Source: DASTSN01 sp035760665 | GTDB lineage: Bacteria; Bacteroidota; Bacteroidia; Chitinophagales; Chitinophagaceae | NCBI GenBank assembly: GCA_035760665.1 | Contig: DASTSN010000108.1 | Span: forward strand, 1-64,000 | Direction of reading: 5' to 3' | DNA length: 64,000 bases | Translations under genes and position numbers: made by a program | Part shown: piece after piece, positions 30,046-39,673 of the stretch | How positions within the stretch are numbered: position 1 is the stretch's first letter | How the letters are laid out: each line of letters begins with the position of its first letter | Notes under the pieces: generated by a model | What the model saw: only the letters and a program-made list of their open reading frames with translations | The model's database searches: none | What the model was told of the DNA's origin: nothing

Positions 30046-32505
30046 ATGGAGATCACAGAAACGATTCAACGGTCAAAGCAGAAAAGCAATCCTGCCGGAA
30101 AAGAACTCACACGCTGTTACCACTGTGGAGAGGACTGTGATCGTTCCATCAGTACGGACGATAAATATTTCTGCTGCGAAGGTTGCCAATTTGTGTACCA
30201 ATTGCTGCAGCAAAATGGCCTTTGTAATTATTATGACCTGAGCAGTACGCCGGGTATTAAAGTAAAAGGAAAATTCACTGCTGAACGATTTGCCTATCTC
30301 GACAATGCGGATGTTCAGCAACAGCTGATAAGGTTTACTGATGGCCGGCAAACACATGTTTCTTTTTACCTGCCACAGATGCACTGCGCCTCTTGTATCT
30401 GGCTGCTGGAGAATCTTCATACAATTCAAAAGGGCATACTGTATTCTAAAACAAATTTCCAGCGAAAAGAAATCAGTATTGCCTATGATCCACAACAAAC
30501 TTCGCTCCGCAGGGTAGTGGAACTGCTGGCTTACACCGGGTACGAACCATATATCAGCTTTAACGAATCAGAAAAAAAGAAGGTAAAAAAGGTTAACCGC
30601 CAGCAACTTTTTAAAATTGGAGTGGCGGGTTTTTGTTTCAGTAATATTATGATGCTCAGTTTTCCCGAATATTTTTCATCGGGAAGTATTGATCAGCCTT
30701 ACCTGCAAAAAGTGTTCAGCTACTTAAACCTCATTCTTGCATTACCGGTATTTTTCTATAGTGCATCCGGTTTTTTTATTTCTGCATGGAAAGGCCTCCG
30801 GCAAAAATGGCTGAACATAGATGCTCCTATCGCCCTGGCAATACTGGTAACATTTAGCCGTAGTGTATATGAAATACTTACAGCAACAGGACCGGGTTAT
30901 TTTGACTCGATGAGCGGGATTGTATTATTTATGCTGGCTGGTCGCTGGTTTCAGGACAAGACCTATGATTCATTTTCATTCGACCGCGATTACAAATCCT
31001 ATTTTCCGCTTGGCGTTACCGTTTTGAAAGACGGTGCAGAAAAAATTGTCACCATTAACACCCTGCAAAAGGGTGACCAGGTGCTGGTGCGTAATCATGA
31101 GATGGTTCCGGCGGATGCCGTGTTGCTGAGCGAGGAAGCCAGCGTAGATTACAGTTTTGTTTCCGGGGAAAATACACCGGTGTTGAAACGAAAAGGAGAA
31201 TTGATTTATGCCGGGGCTCAGCAATTATCCGGCTCCGTTATGCTGGAAGTCATTAACCCGGTTTCGCAGAGTTACATCACCCAGTTGTGGAACAATAATG
31301 ATGTTTTTAAGGAAAAAAAGAATACTGAAAAATCCTTTATTCATCCGTGGAGCCGCTATTTCACAATCACGTTATTACTGATAGCCGCTGCGGCTGCATT
31401 TTTTTGGTGGATGGTGGATCCGTCTAAAATACTCCCGGCCGTAACGGCAGCACTGATCGTTGCTTGTCCCTGTTCCTTACTCTTATCAGCAACTTTTACG
31501 TATGGAAATATGCTGCGCCAGTTTGGAAAAAATAAATTGTACCTGAAAAATGCCTCAGTAATCGAGTCGCTCGCAGGGGTCACCAATATTGTGTTTGATA
31601 AAACCGGCACGTTGACACAGGCCACCCTTGCTGATATTACGTTTGACGGAGTGCCGCTTTCACAGCATGAAATAAATATGATTGGATCGCTGGCGAAACA
31701 GTCTGTTCACCCGCTAAGCAGGCTGTTAACTCAATGGCTGGAAAACCAATTTACAATGTCTGTATTACCGGTATCTTTTTTTAGTGAAATGAGTGGTAAA
31801 GGTACAGCTGCTATGGTAGATGGCCACCAGGTAAAACTTGGTTCGCAGGCATTTGTAGCAGGAAAACAGGTCAATGAACATAAAGCCGAAAATGGGACGG
31901 TGTTCGTAGCTATTGACGAAAATGTAAGAGGAGTTTTCCATGTTCATAACAGGTACCGCAAAGGAACCGCTTCAATGCTTGCAACACTTGCAGGCAAAGG
32001 GTATTCTCTTCATGTTTTGTCAGGCGATCATGCAGCCGAGCACGATAGGTTAAGGATGTTGTTTGGTCAAAATGCAATTCTTCGGTTCAACCAATCGCCC
32101 CAGGAAAAACTTGATTATATCCGTGCGTTAAAAAAAGATCAGCACGGTACCCGTGTTTTAATGCTGGGCGATGGGTTGAATGATGCCGGTGCCTTGTTAC
32201 AAAGCGATATCGGTATTGCGGTGAGTGAAAATATCAGCCAGTTCACCCCGGCCAGTGATGCCATACTTGACTGTTCACAGTTTACCAAACTCGATCGCTT
32301 CATAGCCTATGCACGATCCGGTAAGCGGGTTGTCACCTGGAGCTTTATCTTATCCATTTTGTATAATATCGTAGGACTGAGTTTTGCTGTGCGTGCTGCA
32401 TTGTCGCCACTGGTGGCGGCAATTCTTATGCCGGTGAGTTCGGTTTCGATTGTTCTGTTTGTCACAGCTGCCACATCATTCCAGGCACGTCGAAAAGGTT
32501 TATAG
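30046..32505 (+). CDS. ccoI: Copper-transporting P-type ATPase for cbb3 oxidase assembly
   Basis: 819 residues. N-terminal cysteine-rich region (Cys24, 27, 31, 43, 44, 47) typical of CcoI/FixI, then a heavy-metal-associated domain with CASC (Cys114, Cys117). Membrane CPC at 474-476, phosphorylation site D518-KTGTLT, and GDGLNDAGAL hinge. Imports or exports copper for the CuB site of CcoN. It has its own predicted promoter 81 bases before ccoS in the same orientation, so it may be read both as a single gene and into the oxidase operon. Confidence 0.95.
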   Translation: MEITETIQRSKQKSNPAGKELTRCYHCGEDCDRSISTDDKYFCCEGCQFVYQLLQQNGLCNYYDLSSTPGIKVKGKFTAERFAYLDNADVQQQLIRFTDGRQTHVSFYLPQMHCASCIWLLENLHTIQKGILYSKTNFQRKEISIAYDPQQTSLRRVVELLAYTGYEPYISFNESEKKKVKKVNRQQLFKIGVAGFCFSNIMMLSFPEYFSSGSIDQPYLQKVFSYLNLILALPVFFYSASGFFISAWKGLRQKWLNIDAPIALAILVTFSRSVYEILTATGPGYFDSMSGIVLFMLAGRWFQDKTYDSFSFDRDYKSYFPLGVTVLKDGAEKIVTINTLQKGDQVLVRNHEMVPADAVLLSEEASVDYSFVSGENTPVLKRKGELIYAGAQQLSGSVMLEVINPVSQSYITQLWNNNDVFKEKKNTEKSFIHPWSRYFTITLLLIAAAAAFFWWMVDPSKILPAVTAALIVACPCSLLLSATFTYGNMLRQFGKNKLYLKNASVIESLAGVTNIVFDKTGTLTQATLADITFDGVPLSQHEINMIGSLAKQSVHPLSRLLTQWLENQFTMSVLPVSFFSEMSGKGTAAMVDGHQVKLGSQAFVAGKQVNEHKAENGTVFVAIDENVRGVFHVHNRYRKGTASMLATLAGKGYSLHVLSGDHAAEHDRLRMLFGQNAILRFNQSPQEKLDYIRALKKDQHGTRVLMLGDGLNDAGALLQSDIGIAVSENISQFTPASDAILDCSQFTKLDRFIAYARSGKRVVTWSFILSILYNIVGLSFAVRAALSPLVAAILMPVSSVSIVLFVTAATSFQARRKGL

Positions 32506-32532
32506 CGGCTTGATAATCCTCATGCGATTGTC

Positions 32533-32575
32533 TGATAATTGTCATAATACACCGGTTTATCCCCCAATACATTTG
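32533..32575 (+). promoter_or_regulatory. FNR/CRP-type box and -7 element of ccoS-ccoNOQP
   Basis: TGA-TAATTG-TCA (32533-32544, centre 32538.5) followed by TACATTTG (32568-32575), an exact -7 match. Centre distance is 33.0 bases. The ccoS ATG lies 11 bases after the -7 element, so the leader is very short. Confidence 0.7.
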
Positions 32576-32586
32576 CCTACACAAAA

Positions 32587-32778
32587 ATGCAGGTTGTGAG
32601 TGTTCTGATCATTCTTATTGCTGTGAGTATACTCGTGGCCGGAGGCTTTCTCGTGGCTTTTATCTGGTCCGTAAAAAAAGGCCAGTTTGATGACGATTAT
32701 ACTCCATCCGTACGAATGTTGTTTGATGACACACCCGCGCCTGATGAGGAGTCTTCTGTAAAATCAAAACAATCATAA
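32587..32778 (+). CDS. ccoS: cbb3-type oxidase assembly protein CcoS
   Basis: 63 residues: one membrane helix (residues 5-27) followed by WSVKKGQFDD, the family signature, and an acidic tail. CcoS is needed to insert heme and copper into CcoN. Ends 3 bases before ccoNO. Confidence 0.92.
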   Translation: MQVVSVLIILIAVSILVAGGFLVAFIWSVKKGQFDDDYTPSVRMLFDDTPAPDEESSVKSKQS

Positions 32779-32781
32779 TTC

Positions 32782-34923
32782 ATGCAACTGGAGAAGTTTC
32801 AATACGACAACCGGATCGTACGCAATTTCGCTTATGCAACCATTTTGTGGGGAGTAGTGGGTATGTTGGTTGGCTTATGGGCAGCGCTGGAACTGGTTTT
32901 TCCGAAAGTGCTAAACGTTCAGCCATGGTTTAATTTTGGACGTATCAGGCCACTGCATACCAATGCCGTGATTTTTGCATTCGTGGGCAATGGGATTTTT
33001 ATGGGATATTATTATTCCTTGCAGCGGCTGTTAAAAACCAGGATGGCCAGTGATATTCTCAGCCGTATCCATTTCTGGGGCTGGCAGTTAATTATCGTTG
33101 CCGCTGCTATTACACTGCCGCTTGGTATAACAACCAGTAAAGAATACGCGGAACTGGAATGGCCCATCGATATTGCGATTGCAGTCATATGGGTCATCTT
33201 TGGCTGGAATATGTTTGCCACCATCCTGAAAAGAAGGGAGCGACACCTTTATGTGGCTATCTGGTTTTACATTGCTACGTTTGTAACGGTTGCGGTTTTG
33301 CATATTGTTAACTCGTTTGAACTGCCGGTGACTTTCCTCAAAAGCTATTCGTGGTATGCCGGTGTGCAGGATGCACTTGTGCAGTGGTGGTATGGTCACA
33401 ATGCGGTAGCTTTTTTCCTGACGACACCATACCTCGGCCTAATGTATTATTTCCTGCCTAAAGCGGCTAACCGGCCGGTTTTTTCGTATAAACTTTCTAT
33501 TATTCACTTTTGGGCGCTGATCTTTATTTACATCTGGGCAGGCCCGCACCACCTGCTGTATTCGGCGCTGCCTAACTGGGCACAGTCGCTAGGAATCGTG
33601 TTTTCGTTTACTTTAATTTTCCCCAGCTGGGGTGGTATGATCAATGGGTTGCTGACACTGCGAGGCGCCTGGGATAAAGTAAGAGAAGATGTCATCCTTA
33701 AATTTATGGTAGTAGCGGTAACTGCTTACGGTATGGCTACGTTTGAAGGTCCGATGCTTTCCCTGAAAACCATTAATGCGATCAGCCATTTTACTGATTG
33801 GACGATTGCGCATGTTCACGTAGGAGGCTTGGGGTGGAATGGCATGCTGACTTTTGGTATCCTTTACTGGCTGATCCCTAAAATTTTCAAAACAGAACTT
33901 TATTCCAGGAAACTGGCAAATGCGCACTTCTGGATTGCCACGCTGGGTATTCTCTTTTACGCCATTCCTATGTACTGGGCAGGCTTTACGCAGGCTTCTA
34001 TGTGGAAGCAGTTTACCGAAAGCGGCCAGTTAAAATATCCATTTCTTGAAACGGTTACTTACCTAAAACCCTTTTATGCCACCCGTTCCTTTGGTGGAGC
34101 GTTGTACCTCGTTGGTGCGTTGCTGATGGTATATAATATTTATAAAACGGTTCGTCAGGGAAAATTAGTCGCCAACGAAGATGCAGAAGCTCCGGCCCTG
34201 GAAAAAACATACCAGCAGCATAATGGTGAACACTGGCACCGCTGGCTTGAAAGAAAACCTGTACCCTTCCTGGTTGCCACATTGATCGTAATACTGATTG
34301 GAGGTGTCATAGAAATGGTACCGACCTTCCTGGTCAAGTCAAATGTGCCCACCATTGCCAGCGTGAAACCTTACACGCCACTGGAACTGCAGGGCCGTGA
34401 TATTTATGTCCGGGAAGGCTGTTATACTTGTCACTCGCAGATGATACGCCCTTTCCGGTCTGAAACAGAACGCTACGGTGAATATTCAAAAGCCGGTGAA
34501 TTTGTGTACGATCACCCCTTCCAATGGGGCTCCAAACGAACCGGGCCCGACCTGGCGCGGGAAGGGGCTGGCAACAACCGCAAAACTAATACCTGGCATT
34601 TTAATCACCTTGATGATCCGCAAGCAATTTCAACGGGCTCCATCATGCCAAGTTACTCGTTCCTGATTGATAACGTACTGGATACTTCCACCACGAGAGC
34701 AAAAATCAGGGCGATGCAAACCCTGGGTGTACCCTACGAAAAAGGATATGAAGATAAAGCTAACAGGGACCTGGCGATACAAGCCAGCCAAATTGCCGCC
34801 ACGCTTCATAACGATAGTATCATGGTGCCGTCAAACAGAGAGATTATTGCAGTGATAGCTTACCTGCAACGACTGGGCACCGATATCGGTAAAAATAAAA
34901 TAGCCGGTACATCAAATAAATAA
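32782..34923 (+). CDS. ccoNO: Fused cbb3-type oxidase subunits I and II (CcoN-CcoO)
   Basis: 713 residues. Residues 1 to about 470 are CcoN with 12 helices: HTNAVIFAFVGNG (heme ligand), WYGHNAVAF (CuB His), GPHHLLY (two CuB His) and AHVHVGGLGWNG (heme ligands). After a linker and one more helix (about 490-510) comes CcoO with the heme motif CYTCHSQMIRPF and the downstream Met in SIMPSYSFLI. Fusion of the two subunits is common in this phylum. Terminal oxidase for low oxygen, receiving electrons from CcoP. Confidence 0.96.
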   Translation: MQLEKFQYDNRIVRNFAYATILWGVVGMLVGLWAALELVFPKVLNVQPWFNFGRIRPLHTNAVIFAFVGNGIFMGYYYSLQRLLKTRMASDILSRIHFWGWQLIIVAAAITLPLGITTSKEYAELEWPIDIAIAVIWVIFGWNMFATILKRRERHLYVAIWFYIATFVTVAVLHIVNSFELPVTFLKSYSWYAGVQDALVQWWYGHNAVAFFLTTPYLGLMYYFLPKAANRPVFSYKLSIIHFWALIFIYIWAGPHHLLYSALPNWAQSLGIVFSFTLIFPSWGGMINGLLTLRGAWDKVREDVILKFMVVAVTAYGMATFEGPMLSLKTINAISHFTDWTIAHVHVGGLGWNGMLTFGILYWLIPKIFKTELYSRKLANAHFWIATLGILFYAIPMYWAGFTQASMWKQFTESGQLKYPFLETVTYLKPFYATRSFGGALYLVGALLMVYNIYKTVRQGKLVANEDAEAPALEKTYQQHNGEHWHRWLERKPVPFLVATLIVILIGGVIEMVPTFLVKSNVPTIASVKPYTPLELQGRDIYVREGCYTCHSQMIRPFRSETERYGEYSKAGEFVYDHPFQWGSKRTGPDLAREGAGNNRKTNTWHFNHLDDPQAISTGSIMPSYSFLIDNVLDTSTTRAKIRAMQTLGVPYEKGYEDKANRDLAIQASQIAATLHNDSIMVPSNREIIAVIAYLQRLGTDIGKNKIAGTSNK

Positions 34924-34925
34924 CC

Positions 34926-35153
34926 ATGCTAAAGTTTATAAAACAACATGCAGAATCCATTAGTGGTATCGGTATTTATCCGGTTATCTCCCTACTGATT
35001 TTCTTTTTCTTTTTCGTAGGGCTGTTGTTTTACGTTAAGAAAATGGATAAGAAGAAAGTAAAAGAGTTGAAAAATCTTCCACTGGATGAAGATGCTGGTG
35101 CCGACGACGATAATCATAAAACAGATAAGGATAATCATCTTAAACACGCTTAA
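34926..35153 (+). CDS. ccoQ: CcoQ-like small subunit
   Basis: 75 residues with one helix (about 16-38) and a highly charged tail rich in Lys and Asp. Position between ccoNO and ccoP and its size support CcoQ, which stabilises the complex; sequence conservation in this family is low. Confidence 0.82.
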   Translation: MLKFIKQHAESISGIGIYPVISLLIFFFFFVGLLFYVKKMDKKKVKELKNLPLDEDAGADDDNHKTDKDNHLKHA

Positions 35154-35155
35154 TC

Positions 35156-36085
35156 ATGAGAAGACCGATAATCTATAAACTGATTTTTCCAGGCCTGTTC
35201 TTATCCCTTACAGCTTTACTGCCTGTTGCGGCCCAGGAAGTGCCGGGCAATAGCACAACAACGGCACCGGTTGCCAGCACGGAAAACAGTTGGTTGTTTT
35301 GGGGAATAGCCATCGGCTTTGTTTTAATCTTATTGCTGATGCTTTTTGTGTTATCCACGATGAACGGTCTTGGAGAATCTGAGGAAGGCGCCCATGTTAC
35401 ATCGCTGCGACAGTGGTGGTCAAACCTTGATAAGAAAATTTTTACAAAAGCGGTACCGGTGCAGCAAGAAGCTGATGTGCTGTTGGATCATGATTACGAT
35501 GGTATTAAAGAATTGGATAACGCCCTACCCCCCTGGTGGAAATGGGGGTTTTATATAACACTGGTCATTGGCGTTTTTTACCTGCTGCGTTTTCATGTCT
35601 GGAAAACAGGACCGACTCCTGAGCAGGAATATAATAGTGAAATGGTAGCCGCTGCAAAACAAATGGAAGCGTACCGTAAAAAATCTAACGACTTAGTGGA
35701 TGAGACTACCGTTACGATGGCCGATGCGACTGGCATTGCTGCGGGTAAACAACTTTTTCAGCAAAACTGCATTGCCTGCCATGGTAGTGCCGGAGAAGGC
35801 GGCGTTGGACCCAACTTAACAGACAATTACTGGCTGCATGGCGGCAGAATAAACGATGTGTTTAAAACAATCAAATACGGGTATCCCGACAAAGGCATGC
35901 AATCCTGGGAAAAAATGTTTTCTCCTTCACAGATCCGTAACCTGGCAAGCTTTGTGAAATCATTGTACGGAACCAATCCGCCCAATCCAAAAGCTCCACA
36001 GGGAGATTTGTACAATGAAGGTCAGCCTGTTGACTCTACCGCTACGCAATCATCTTCCAAGGATTCATTGACGACAAAAAAATAA
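35156..36085 (+). CDS. ccoP: cbb3-type oxidase subunit III, monoheme cytochrome c CcoP
   Basis: 309 residues. Signal-like helix at 8-24, second helix at 44-65, a third at 137-152 following PPWWKWGFY, which is a CcoP signature. One heme motif CIACHG near residue 205, with MQSWEKM supplying a Met ligand; proteobacterial CcoP has two hemes, so this is the monoheme form. Starts 2 bases after ccoQ. Confidence 0.93.
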   Translation: MRRPIIYKLIFPGLFLSLTALLPVAAQEVPGNSTTTAPVASTENSWLFWGIAIGFVLILLLMLFVLSTMNGLGESEEGAHVTSLRQWWSNLDKKIFTKAVPVQQEADVLLDHDYDGIKELDNALPPWWKWGFYITLVIGVFYLLRFHVWKTGPTPEQEYNSEMVAAAKQMEAYRKKSNDLVDETTVTMADATGIAAGKQLFQQNCIACHGSAGEGGVGPNLTDNYWLHGGRINDVFKTIKYGYPDKGMQSWEKMFSPSQIRNLASFVKSLYGTNPPNPKAPQGDLYNEGQPVDSTATQSSSKDSLTTKK

Positions 36086-36106
36086 CGCTTTGAAATTTTC
36101 ATTGCA

Positions 36107-37537
36107 ATGGACGAACACCAACACAACATATCGGATGAAAAAAAAGAACTGCTGGATCAGTCGTTTCGCGATTCGGTAGCCACGATCTCCAAAGAAGGTC
36201 AGCGTAACTGGATTTTTCCTAAAAAACCCAAAGGAAAGTTATACCGCTGGCGAACAATTGCTTCGTTGCTTTACCTGGCAATTTTTTTCGCACTTCCTTT
36301 TATCAAAATTGACGGTCAGCCGGTATTCCTGTTCAATGTGATTGAACGGAAGTTTATCCTGTTTGGGCAGATTTTCTGGCCACAGGATTTTTTCATCTTC
36401 GCGATTGGCCTCCTCACCTTTATGGTGTTTATTATTTTGTTTACCGTTGTGTTTGGCAGGGCTTGGTGCGGCTGGGCCTGTCCGCAAACGGTTTTTATGG
36501 AAATGGTATTCCGCAAAATTGAATACTGGATTGATGGTGATGCCAGTGAACAACGGAAACTCAGGGAAATGCCCTGGACCGGGTATAAAATCCGGAAGCG
36601 CCTGCTGAAAATGGCTGTTTTTTTCCTGATCTCTTTTACCATCGCCAATTTTTTCCTGGCTTACATAATAGGAATAGATGCTGTGCTGGCGATGGTACAC
36701 GAAGGCATTGCTGCCAATGCCGGCACATTTATATCCCTGCTCGGCTTTACATCTGTTTTCTTTTTTGTGTTTTACTGGTTTCGTGAACAGGTTTGCATAG
36801 TGGTTTGCCCCTATGGCCGCTTGCAGGGCGTCTTGCTGGATAAAAAATCCATTGTGGTGGCATACGATTACGTGCGGGGAGAACCCAGGGGAAAACTGAA
36901 AAAAAACAAGCCCGAATCAGAAACAAAGGGTGATTGCATTGACTGCTTCGCCTGTGTGCGGGTTTGTCCTACCGGTATTGACATTCGCAACGGTACACAA
37001 TTAGAGTGTGTGAACTGCACAGCCTGCATCGATGCCTGCGATGATATCATGACCAAGGTGAACAAGCCCACGGGTCTAATCCGTTTTGCGTCGGAGGACA
37101 TCATTGCGCAAAAGAAAAAAACCACGTTCAACTGGCGGATGACAGGGTATTCCTTTGTATTAACTGCATTGGTGGGAGTGCTTGTGTTTCTGCTCATGAG
37201 CCGCGACGATGTAGATGCGAGGATTTTGCGTACCCCCGGCCAGATGTTCCAGTCGCTGCCGGATGGGCGAATCAGCAATCTTTATAATATTAAGCTGGCA
37301 AACAAGACCCGAAGGGATATTCCGATTTCGATAAAGCTGGAAAATATGCAGGGCGAAATAGCAATTGTGGCAAAAGATCTGATCGTTCCAGAAGAATCGT
37401 ATTTCCAGTCACCCTTTTTTGTAAAAATAGACCGGCGACTGATACAACGCCGTAAAACACCGCTGGTGCTGGGTATTTATGAAGGCGATAAAAAAATTCA
37501 AACGGTCACTACGACATTCTGGGGACCGGGCTATTAA
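36107..37537 (+). CDS. ccoG: cbb3 oxidase accessory iron-sulfur membrane protein CcoG
   Basis: 476 residues, about five helices. WCGWACPQTVFMEMVFRKIEYWIDG near residue 120 is the CcoG/RdxA/FixG signature. Two 4Fe-4S motifs follow: CIDCFACVRVCPTGIDIR and CVNCTACIDACDD. The C-terminal periplasmic part is an Ig-like domain. CcoG is reported to reduce copper during cbb3 assembly. 21 bases after ccoP. Confidence 0.94.
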   Translation: MDEHQHNISDEKKELLDQSFRDSVATISKEGQRNWIFPKKPKGKLYRWRTIASLLYLAIFFALPFIKIDGQPVFLFNVIERKFILFGQIFWPQDFFIFAIGLLTFMVFIILFTVVFGRAWCGWACPQTVFMEMVFRKIEYWIDGDASEQRKLREMPWTGYKIRKRLLKMAVFFLISFTIANFFLAYIIGIDAVLAMVHEGIAANAGTFISLLGFTSVFFFVFYWFREQVCIVVCPYGRLQGVLLDKKSIVVAYDYVRGEPRGKLKKNKPESETKGDCIDCFACVRVCPTGIDIRNGTQLECVNCTACIDACDDIMTKVNKPTGLIRFASEDIIAQKKKTTFNWRMTGYSFVLTALVGVLVFLLMSRDDVDARILRTPGQMFQSLPDGRISNLYNIKLANKTRRDIPISIKLENMQGEIAIVAKDLIVPEESYFQSPFFVKIDRRLIQRRKTPLVLGIYEGDKKIQTVTTTFWGPGY

Positions 37538-37540
37538 AAT

Positions 37541-37987
37541 ATGTTGCATATGAAAATCAATTGGGGTCATAAAATCGCTGTTGTATATATCCTTTTTGTG
37601 GTGGGGATACTGTTTTTGGCATACAAGGCCAGCCATGAAGAGTTTGACCTGGTAAACAATGATTATTATGGTGAAGAGCTAAAATACCAAAACGTGATTG
37701 ATCAAAAGGCACGGGTTGCAGCCCTTTCTGCCCCAGTCCAGGTGGAACAGGAAAGCCACAAAATTACGATCAGCTTTCCGCAGGATTTTACCAATCAACC
37801 AATAAAAGGTGAAGTGTATTTGTATTGCCCGTCAGATGAAAAAAAGGATATCAGGCAGCCGTTTTCAATCAGTAACCTGACCTGTGTTACGCAAGTACCG
37901 GCTAAAGCAAAAGGACTGTACGATCTCAAACTTTCGTGGGAAGCAGGGGGACAAACATTTTACCAGGAACAAAAAATTATTTTTTAA
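37541..37987 (+). CDS. ccoH: CcoH/FixH family protein
   Basis: 148 residues: N-terminal helix (about 10-27), then YGEELKYQNVIDQKARV, the family signature, and a periplasmic beta domain. FixH/CcoH is associated with cbb3 assembly. A second ATG three codons in (MKINWG) is equally plausible as start. Three bases after ccoG. Confidence 0.9.
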   Translation: MLHMKINWGHKIAVVYILFVVGILFLAYKASHEEFDLVNNDYYGEELKYQNVIDQKARVAALSAPVQVEQESHKITISFPQDFTNQPIKGEVYLYCPSDEKKDIRQPFSISNLTCVTQVPAKAKGLYDLKLSWEAGGQTFYQEQKIIF

Positions 37988-37989
37988 GC

Positions 37990-38292
37990 ATGGTTTATTA
38001 TACTGGTATGTTGCAACGAAAAAGTTTTATCAAAACCAGTTTGCCGGCAATCGTGGGGTTGAGTTGCCTGCTGGCAGTATACCTGTTGGAAAAAGAACTG
38101 CAGCAGGAAAAATCACCCCTGGTACTCATGCTGATCGCTGCCGCCGGTTTGCTGATGTTATTCATTACCAGGTTGGGTGGTGCTGCATTAGTGTTTTTTT
38201 CCGGCGGCGTTGGCGATATATCCATTTATGTTTCCCGCAACCCACTGGCTGATTCCAGGGGCTTTGCTGGTCGGTTATACAGGTTTTACTGA
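37990..38292 (+). CDS. Unknown two-helix membrane protein in the cbb3 operon
   Basis: 100 residues from the ATG giving MVYYTGMLQRKSF; a start at 38008 (MLQRKSF) also fits. Two hydrophobic segments at about 16-33 and 43-72 with a charged hairpin between them (LEKELQQEKS). It starts 2 bases after ccoH and precedes the TauE/SafE gene by 45 bases, so it belongs to the operon. No family recognised; it could be a small oxidase subunit or assembly factor. Confidence 0.65.
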   Translation: MVYYTGMLQRKSFIKTSLPAIVGLSCLLAVYLLEKELQQEKSPLVLMLIAAAGLLMLFITRLGGAALVFFSGGVGDISIYVSRNPLADSRGFAGRLYRFY

Positions 38293-38337
38293 ACTCATCC
38301 GCTGGTGGAACCAAAACGGGTCTAATGGTAACGAAGT

Positions 38338-39051
38338 ATGAGCATTGCTGAAATTATACGTATTGCGCTATTGCTGGGGACAGCAGGTAGCCTGCATTGC
38401 GCCGGCATGTGTGGTCCGTTGGCTTTTGCACTTCCGGTTTCTCACAGCAATCGCTACAGCAGGCTGGCCGGTGGTTCCGTCTATAATTTCGGTCGCCTTT
38501 TCGCATATACTGCGCTAGGCTTGCTATTTGGGATAGCCGGTTACCTGTTTCTTTCGGCTAGCTGGCAGCAGTACTTCTCAGTTACACTGGGGATTGTGAT
38601 CCTGCTTTATCTTTTGTTGCCTAAAAAGCTTTATGTACAGAACCTTACAAATGGCTGGTTACAAAAGCCGTTTCTCGCTCTTCGGTCTTCACTGGCAAGA
38701 TTGTTTCATTCACGCAAATACCGCTCACTTTTTTTTATCGGTATATTAAATGGTTTACTGCCCTGCGGGATGGTGTATCTAGCTATCACCTCGTCTCTCC
38801 TGGCGGGTTCATCGCTCAAAGGAGGCTTGTTTATGTTTTTTTTCGGGATTGGCACATTTCCCGTGATGTTGCTGGCTGTATTTGGCGCTAACTATTTAAA
38901 TCAGCGCATCCGTTACAGGCTTTCGAAGGCTGTACCCGTTTTCCTTTTTATTATGTCTGTTTTACTGGTGCTTCGCGGACTTGGGCTGGGTATTCCTTAC
39001 CTGAGTCCGGTAATTTCCGGTACGACACAGGGTGCGGTCAGTTGTCATTAA
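38338..39051 (+). CDS. TauE/SafE (DsbD-like) membrane protein associated with cbb3 oxidase
   Basis: 237 residues, six helices. HCAGMCGPLAF in helix 1 is the metal-binding signature of the group found next to ccoGHIS, and LNGLLPCGMVY begins the second half of the pseudo-duplicated fold; the protein ends in Cys-His. Probably handles copper or reductant for oxidase assembly. Its stop codon directly abuts that of the convergent alkyltransferase-like gene, leaving no room for a terminator between them. Confidence 0.87.
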   Translation: MSIAEIIRIALLLGTAGSLHCAGMCGPLAFALPVSHSNRYSRLAGGSVYNFGRLFAYTALGLLFGIAGYLFLSASWQQYFSVTLGIVILLYLLLPKKLYVQNLTNGWLQKPFLALRSSLARLFHSRKYRSLFFIGILNGLLPCGMVYLAITSSLLAGSSLKGGLFMFFFGIGTFPVMLLAVFGANYLNQRIRYRLSKAVPVFLFIMSVLLVLRGLGLGIPYLSPVISGTTQGAVSCH

Positions 39052-39441
39052 TTATAAGCCAAGTTCCTTTACCGGATCCCAAAAAATTTTTTCAAAATCG
39101 GCGATCCGGTCGTTTACCACGCGGATACCCTCTTTTTTCAGGAGTTCTTCCATGCGGGTGGATGTTTCAAAATGATGTTTGCCGCTCAGCATACCCAGTC
39201 GGTTTACCACACGGTGGGCCGGCACTTTTGGTTTTACCCGCCCTGCGCCGTTCATCGCCCAGCCAACCATACGGGCAGAAAGTTTTGTACCCAGACAAGC
39301 AGCAATTGCCCCGTAAGAGGTTACACGGCCCCTGGGTATTTGCCTTGCTACAGCATACACCAGTTCGAAAAAATTTTCGTCACGCTTACCCGAAGGAGTA
39401 AGTGCTTTTAATCGGGCAGCTGATTTTTTGGGGGCGGGCAT
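39052..39441 (-). CDS. Alkyltransferase-like protein (MGMT family, no acceptor cysteine)
   Basis: 129 residues, covering the C-terminal DNA-binding domain of O6-alkylguanine-DNA alkyltransferases: FFELVYAVARQIPRGRVTSYGAIA with helix-turn-helix, VGWAMNGA, and PAHRVVN where active enzymes have PCHRV. The acceptor Cys is replaced by Ala, which defines alkyltransferase-like proteins. These bind alkylated guanine and recruit nucleotide excision repair rather than repair directly. Confidence 0.9.
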   Translation of the reverse strand: MPAPKKSAARLKALTPSGKRDENFFELVYAVARQIPRGRVTSYGAIAACLGTKLSARMVGWAMNGAGRVKPKVPAHRVVNRLGMLSGKHHFETSTRMEELLKKEGIRVVNDRIADFEKIFWDPVKELGL

Positions 39442-39463
39442 AAAGAGAGTTGTTGCATTTTGA

Positions 39464-39673
39464 TTATATAGGCGCCTGGTCGTTTTTCTTATCTTGTTCT
39501 TGCTTCAACAATAAAGATTTTTTGGGTTCGGGAACGTTTTCGTAATGATAAGGACAGTGCCGGCAGCCCATGCCGCAGCAATATCCCTTGTCCAGGTGAT
39601 ATTTTTCTGTAAACACCATGTACCCATCCTCTGAGAGGTAATAGTCAATCCCTTCTTTCAGCACCTGTTTCAT
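39464..39673 (-). CDS. DUF5522 family small cysteine-rich protein
   Basis: 69 residues. GIDYYLSEDGYMVFTEKYHL is followed by GYCCGMGCRHCPY, four Cys able to bind a metal, and a Lys-rich tail. Known as a small conserved domain of unknown function in this phylum. Its first codons overlap the end of trmB by 29 bases, so it is translationally coupled to it. Confidence 0.8.
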   Translation of the reverse strand: MKQVLKEGIDYYLSEDGYMVFTEKYHLDKGYCCGMGCRHCPYHYENVPEPKKSLLLKQEQDKKNDQAPI

